A DNA stretch of 21,833 nt from Candidatus Nomurabacteria bacterium RIFOXYD2_FULL_35_12. GTDB taxonomy: Bacteria > Patescibacteriota > Minisyncoccia > Phycocordibacterales > UBA9973. Positions 18,407 through 21,833 of this stretch are shown here, piece by piece. The notes below the pieces were generated by a model. That model saw only the letters and a list, made by a program, of their open reading frames with translations. It was not told the DNA's origin and did not search any database. Made by a program: the position numbers and the translations under genes. The first letter of the stretch is position 1. Each line of letters opens with the position of its first letter. The stretch lies in contig MFWK01000018.1 in NCBI GenBank assembly GCA_001786365.1, forward strand, positions 1 to 21,833, in the 5' to 3' direction.

Positions 18407-21292
18407 ATGGTATCTAAATTTGAAGGCGAATTCAATAATGAATATAAAAAGCTGAATAAGTTTCAAAAAGAGGCAGTTGATGCTATTGATGGGCCTGTAA
18501 TGGTAGTAGCGGGTCCGGGTACTGGCAAGACGCAGACTATTGCATTACGGATTGCAAATATTCTCAAAAAAACGGACATTAAAGCGGACGGAATCTTGTG
18601 TCTGACTTTTACCAATTCTGGGGTGGAAGCCATGAAAGAGCGCTTGGTTCGTTATATCGGCGAGGATGGGCAGAAAGTTAATATTTTTACTTTCCATAGT
18701 TTCGGAATGAAAATTATAGAGGAGCATTTTAAAGTACTTGGATTGAAAGAAGCTCCGAAACTTTTAGGAGATCTAGACCGAGCGATATTTTTTGACCAAA
18801 TTTTAAGTGAGAACGAGTGGGAGCACTTGCGCCCGCGTAGCAATAGTTTGCGATATTTTCAAGATCTAAAGTCTCTCCTTTCGCTTTTTAAAAGAGAGAG
18901 AATTACGGTAGAGGATTTTGCCTCTGCTATTGAAAAAGAAATAAAATCTCTGGAGGGAGATGAAGAAAATCGCTCCACGAGGGGGGCAAGTAAGGGTAAG
19001 CTTAAAAAAGAGACTCTAAAAAAGATAGATGGACTCTTGCGCAGTCGGGAGGTGTCGAAGTTTTTCAAACTTTATGAGCAGGCGAAAAAAGAAAAAAATT
19101 TATTGGATTATGATGATGTATTAGAATATTTAGTGAGAATGGTAGAAACTTCCAAAGAAGTTGCATCTACAATACGCGAGAGATATTTATATATTTTAAT
19201 CGATGAACATCAAGATTCTTCACGAGTGCAGAATGAATTCATAAAAAAAGTTTGGGCAAAAGTCGAGAAGCCTGATATTTTTGTGGTCGGTGATGACAGA
19301 CAGCTTATCTATGGATTTAGTGGCGCCTCCATAGAATATTTTACTAATTTTCAAAAAACTTTTAAAAATGCGAAATTAATCACCTTGGTTGATAATTATC
19401 GTTCTACTCAAGTGATTCTAGATGCCTCACATGCTCTTCTCCAAAGCGTACTCTCCAAAGATAAGCTTCAAAGTCACAGCAGTGAATCGCATCCGATCGG
19501 GCTTGTAGAGGCGCATACGGGAGAGGAGGAAATCATCGCCGCCGCGCAGGATATTGCTGGCAGAATGAGACAAGGGATTAATCCGGACAAATGCGCCATA
19601 TTGGTGCCAAAAAACAGGGAAGTTCGTGAAGCTCTCTTGATATTGCATAAAGAAGGTATACCGATTGGGACTTCTGAGGCTTTGAATCTATTTGATCAAG
19701 ATGAAGTTTATGCTTTTTTGCGAGTTCTAAAAATAATCAATGATGGAGATCCGGTGTCTCTGGCTTTATCTTTTTTTGATAAAAATTCTGGCCTTTTGCC
19801 ACTTGAGGCAGACACGTTCCTATCTAGAGAATACATGCGTGATTTTTCTTTTGATAAGCTTCTTTCAAAGTCTTCCACCCTTTTCCCAAGTGGTGGTAAT
19901 GTAGAAAAATGGATAAAAAGTCTCTCTAAATGGAAAAAAGATTTTAAAAAAAATGATTTAAAATCTTCAATACAAATTTTAGGTAAAGAATTATTCCATG
20001 AGAGCGAGGTAGAAAAGAGTGGAAAGAGGCTTGTTTCCGTTGAAGAAATTTTAAATACGATACTCAAGATTTTCGATGAGCATATTGAAAATAATCCAAA
20101 TATTACTTTGGCCGGCTTTATTTTATATCTAGAGAAGATAATATCTTTTGGAGAAGTCGTGCCGATTGTGACTTTACCCAAAGAAGGAGTAAAAGTTCTG
20201 ACTTTGCACGGTTCCAAAGGACTCGAGTTTGATTATGTGTGGATTGCTCACATGGACGAAAATTCTTTAAATGGCGGAAAGAGGATGGGCTTTACTTTGC
20301 CGGAGGAGATTGCTCTGTCTGTAGAAGAGCGAGATATTGATAGTATAAAACGCAAGCTGTATGTGGCTATCACTAGGGCAAAGAGGTTCTGTACTATTTC
20401 TTATGCGCTCTCTCTGGATAAAGAGCGTGAGTGTGAGCTCGCCAAAATAATAGCTGACTTACCCGATGAGGTTTTCAAAAAAGAGAAGGCAAAAGTGCTT
20501 TCAAAAAATATTTCTCTAGAAACGAATTTTTCAGGTCCGGTAAAATTGGCAAAAGATAAATATAAAGACAGGTATATTTCCGCTTGGCTCTTAAATAACT
20601 TTTTTGAATGTCCTTGGAAGTGGTATTTTAAAAATTTATTGCAATTACCGGAAGCTAAAACTGAGAGTTTGGAATTTGGAGGTAAGGTGCATGATGCAAT
20701 TGATCAGATTTTGAAATTAAAAAAAGAAATATTACCTGACGACAAACAAGTGGCAAAAGTCGTAAGCTTGTGGATAAAGAATCGCTTAGCACAGATAGCT
20801 CCTAATCGTGAAAATGAGAAAAGTCTTTCCGCTAAACATAATAAATTTCCACATCTCTCTATTTACGGCAAGATTGATCTGGTGGAATATCTCGGTAGTG
20901 ATAGTGCGAGGGTTACAGACTTTAAGACTGGAAGTATCAGAAAAAAGAGTGATGTAGAGAAGAAAGATGAAGAGGGTAGGATGAGCACGTATTTGCGTCA
21001 GCTCGCCATATACGTTTATCTTCTTCAAGAATCATTTAAAAATAAATATAAAATTATAGAAGGCAGGCTCGAATTTCTGGAGGCAAAAAATCCAAAAGAA
21101 AGTTTATACGATACTGTGATTGGCGATGAGCAGATTGATTTGCTTATTCAAGATATTGCTGACTATGACAGTTTATTGAAATCTGGCGACTGGGCATCTA
21201 GACCTTGTCATTTCAAATCTTACGGCAAGCAAAATGCCGTCTGCGAATATTGTAAAATGGCGGAGATTTATAATGGTTCGCAGAAAATTTAA
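18407..21292 (+). CDS. UvrD/PcrA-type helicase fused to a PD-(D/E)XK Fe-S nuclease
   Basis: The 961-aa protein begins one base after the DUF475 stop. SF1A helicase motifs: Q motif LNKFQKEAVD, Walker A AGPGTGKT (35-42), motif Ia CLTFTNSGVEAMKERL, Walker B ILIDEHQD (about 263-270), VVGDDRQLIYGFSGA, motif IV-like NYRSTQVIL, VLTLHGSKGLEFDYVWI, and motif VI KRKLYVAITRAKRF (about 649-662). The C-terminal third is a RecB/Cas4-like nuclease: C735 in ECPWKWYF, GKIDLVEYLG (D824), TDFKTGS (D838, K840), QLAIYVYLL (Q865), and three more cysteines, C934, C946 and C949, suited to a 4Fe-4S cluster as in AddB and Cas4. This suggests an end-resecting recombination enzyme on one chain. RecBCD/AddAB partners are not seen nearby. 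Confidence 0.9.
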   Translation: MVSKFEGEFNNEYKKLNKFQKEAVDAIDGPVMVVAGPGTGKTQTIALRIANILKKTDIKADGILCLTFTNSGVEAMKERLVRYIGEDGQKVNIFTFHSFGMKIIEEHFKVLGLKEAPKLLGDLDRAIFFDQILSENEWEHLRPRSNSLRYFQDLKSLLSLFKRERITVEDFASAIEKEIKSLEGDEENRSTRGASKGKLKKETLKKIDGLLRSREVSKFFKLYEQAKKEKNLLDYDDVLEYLVRMVETSKEVASTIRERYLYILIDEHQDSSRVQNEFIKKVWAKVEKPDIFVVGDDRQLIYGFSGASIEYFTNFQKTFKNAKLITLVDNYRSTQVILDASHALLQSVLSKDKLQSHSSESHPIGLVEAHTGEEEIIAAAQDIAGRMRQGINPDKCAILVPKNREVREALLILHKEGIPIGTSEALNLFDQDEVYAFLRVLKIINDGDPVSLALSFFDKNSGLLPLEADTFLSREYMRDFSFDKLLSKSSTLFPSGGNVEKWIKSLSKWKKDFKKNDLKSSIQILGKELFHESEVEKSGKRLVSVEEILNTILKIFDEHIENNPNITLAGFILYLEKIISFGEVVPIVTLPKEGVKVLTLHGSKGLEFDYVWIAHMDENSLNGGKRMGFTLPEEIALSVEERDIDSIKRKLYVAITRAKRFCTISYALSLDKERECELAKIIADLPDEVFKKEKAKVLSKNISLETNFSGPVKLAKDKYKDRYISAWLLNNFFECPWKWYFKNLLQLPEAKTESLEFGGKVHDAIDQILKLKKEILPDDKQVAKVVSLWIKNRLAQIAPNRENEKSLSAKHNKFPHLSIYGKIDLVEYLGSDSARVTDFKTGSIRKKSDVEKKDEEGRMSTYLRQLAIYVYLLQESFKNKYKIIEGRLEFLEAKNPKESLYDTVIGDEQIDLLIQDIADYDSLLKSGDWASRPCHFKSYGKQNAVCEYCKMAEIYNGSQKI

Positions 21293-21833
21293 CGCACTGT
21301 TCCTTTAAAGATTTTTGTCGTTAAATCTTCAATCTTTTTATGAATGCCGTCGATTTCTTCTGAAGTTAAGGTTCTCTCTAGAGAACGATAAGTGATGCGG
21401 AAAGCATAGCTTATTTTTCCAGCGCCGAATTTTGCTTCATTTTCATATTTATCCAAAAGTTCTACTTGTTCCACCAGTCCTGGGGCTGTTTCTCTGACGA
21501 AATCAAAATAATCGTTCGGAATAAAGTCATTATTGACTATAAAAGAAATGTCACGAACAATAGGTGGATATTTGCTGACTTCTACGAATTTACGCCCTAG
21601 CTTGAGCTGTTTTTTTACTCTTTCATCTTCTGACCAGAGCAAGCGAATATCTGGAAGTTGCATGCTGGCAATAGCTAGGCGTTCCAAGCCGAAGCCGAAA
21701 GCCCAGCCATGATAGCCTTCTAGTCCTAGATTAGATAAGACTGTTTTTCGCACCATTCCAGAGCCCAACATTTCTATCCATTGGCCGTTGATTTCTGCTT
21801 CCATTTCAAAACTTGGGTCCGTATAGGGGAAAG
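21289..21833 (-). CDS. Phenylalanyl-tRNA synthetase, PheS-type catalytic end fused to FDX-ACB domain (partial)
   Basis: The frame is open to the right edge, so the N-terminus lies outside the window. The edge itself encodes the class II motif FPYTDPSFEMEAE (starting upstream of the internal Met at 21804). It is followed by WIEMLGSGMVRKTVL, GWAFGFGLERLAIASMQLPD and DIRLLWSEDERV, the PheRS alpha motif 3 region. After that, where bacterial PheS normally ends, a domain of about 95 aa follows: SKYPPIVRDISFIV, LVEQVELLDKY, ISYAFRITYRSLERTLTSEE. This is an FDX-ACB anticodon-binding domain, normally at the end of PheT. The order matches single-chain mitochondrial PheRS. Its stop codon shares TTAA with the helicase stop. 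Confidence 0.88.
   Translation of the reverse strand, partial: FPYTDPSFEMEAEINGQWIEMLGSGMVRKTVLSNLGLEGYHGWAFGFGLERLAIASMQLPDIRLLWSEDERVKKQLKLGRKFVEVSKYPPIVRDISFIVNNDFIPNDYFDFVRETAPGLVEQVELLDKYENEAKFGAGKISYAFRITYRSLERTLTSEEIDGIHKKIEDLTTKIFKGTVR

Noticed and set aside
19876..19897. CCACC…GGTGG inverted repeat in the helicase gene
   Set aside because: The stem is only five bases with a long loop; this is within chance expectation.

Overview
The window looks like a piece of a Patescibacteria (CPR) genome, most likely Parcubacteria-like. It is AT-rich and densely packed, with short gaps between genes. It carries the inner-membrane type IV pilus set without a secretin, a one-chain UvrD helicase/nuclease, a DUF475 protein and a short TruB, and many small palindromic repeats sit inside and between genes. 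This placement is inferred from gene content and style; no 16S rRNA gene is present.

Layout. (1) 1-550: a GC-richer block holding four tiny, overlapping membrane-protein ORFs on the + strand. Each downstream start has a strong AGGAGG ribosome-binding site, and the block ends in a strong terminator. (2) 551-1225: comF on the minus strand, sharing a palindromic promoter with pilM. (3) 1249-13912: the pilus locus, in the order pilM, pilN, pilO, a PilP-like protein, pilB, a CheY-like regulator, pilT, pilC, three paralogous type IV pilins, pilD and four minor pseudopilin/PilX-type genes. (4) 13930-16041: ligA, tail to tail with a tRNA-Ser(GGA) gene. (5) 16291-21292: cupin, truB, DUF475 membrane protein and UvrD helicase-nuclease. 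(6) The right edge holds the 3' part of a minus-strand phenylalanyl-tRNA synthetase with a fused FDX-ACB domain, as in mitochondrial PheRS.

How the genes work together. PilM/N/O and the PilP-like protein would form the cytoplasmic-to-membrane alignment complex. PilC is the platform, PilB the extension motor and PilT the retraction motor. PilD processes the major pilins and the four minor (pseudo)pilins, and the single-domain response regulator between the motors may tune them. ComF could couple such a pilus to DNA uptake.

Most striking are the palindromes. A 39-nt element is inserted in frame immediately before the cleavage site of two different prepilins and is read in two different frames; each insertion restores the Gly-1/Phe+1 site. 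A second family (ATCCCGTTA...TAACGGGATGA) ends exactly on the start codons of pilB and the cupin gene and has rewritten the leader of a pseudopilin. Other palindromes are translated within pilD, ligA (two) and truB (two). The tiny-ORF array at the left edge is the other candidate for an undescribed system.
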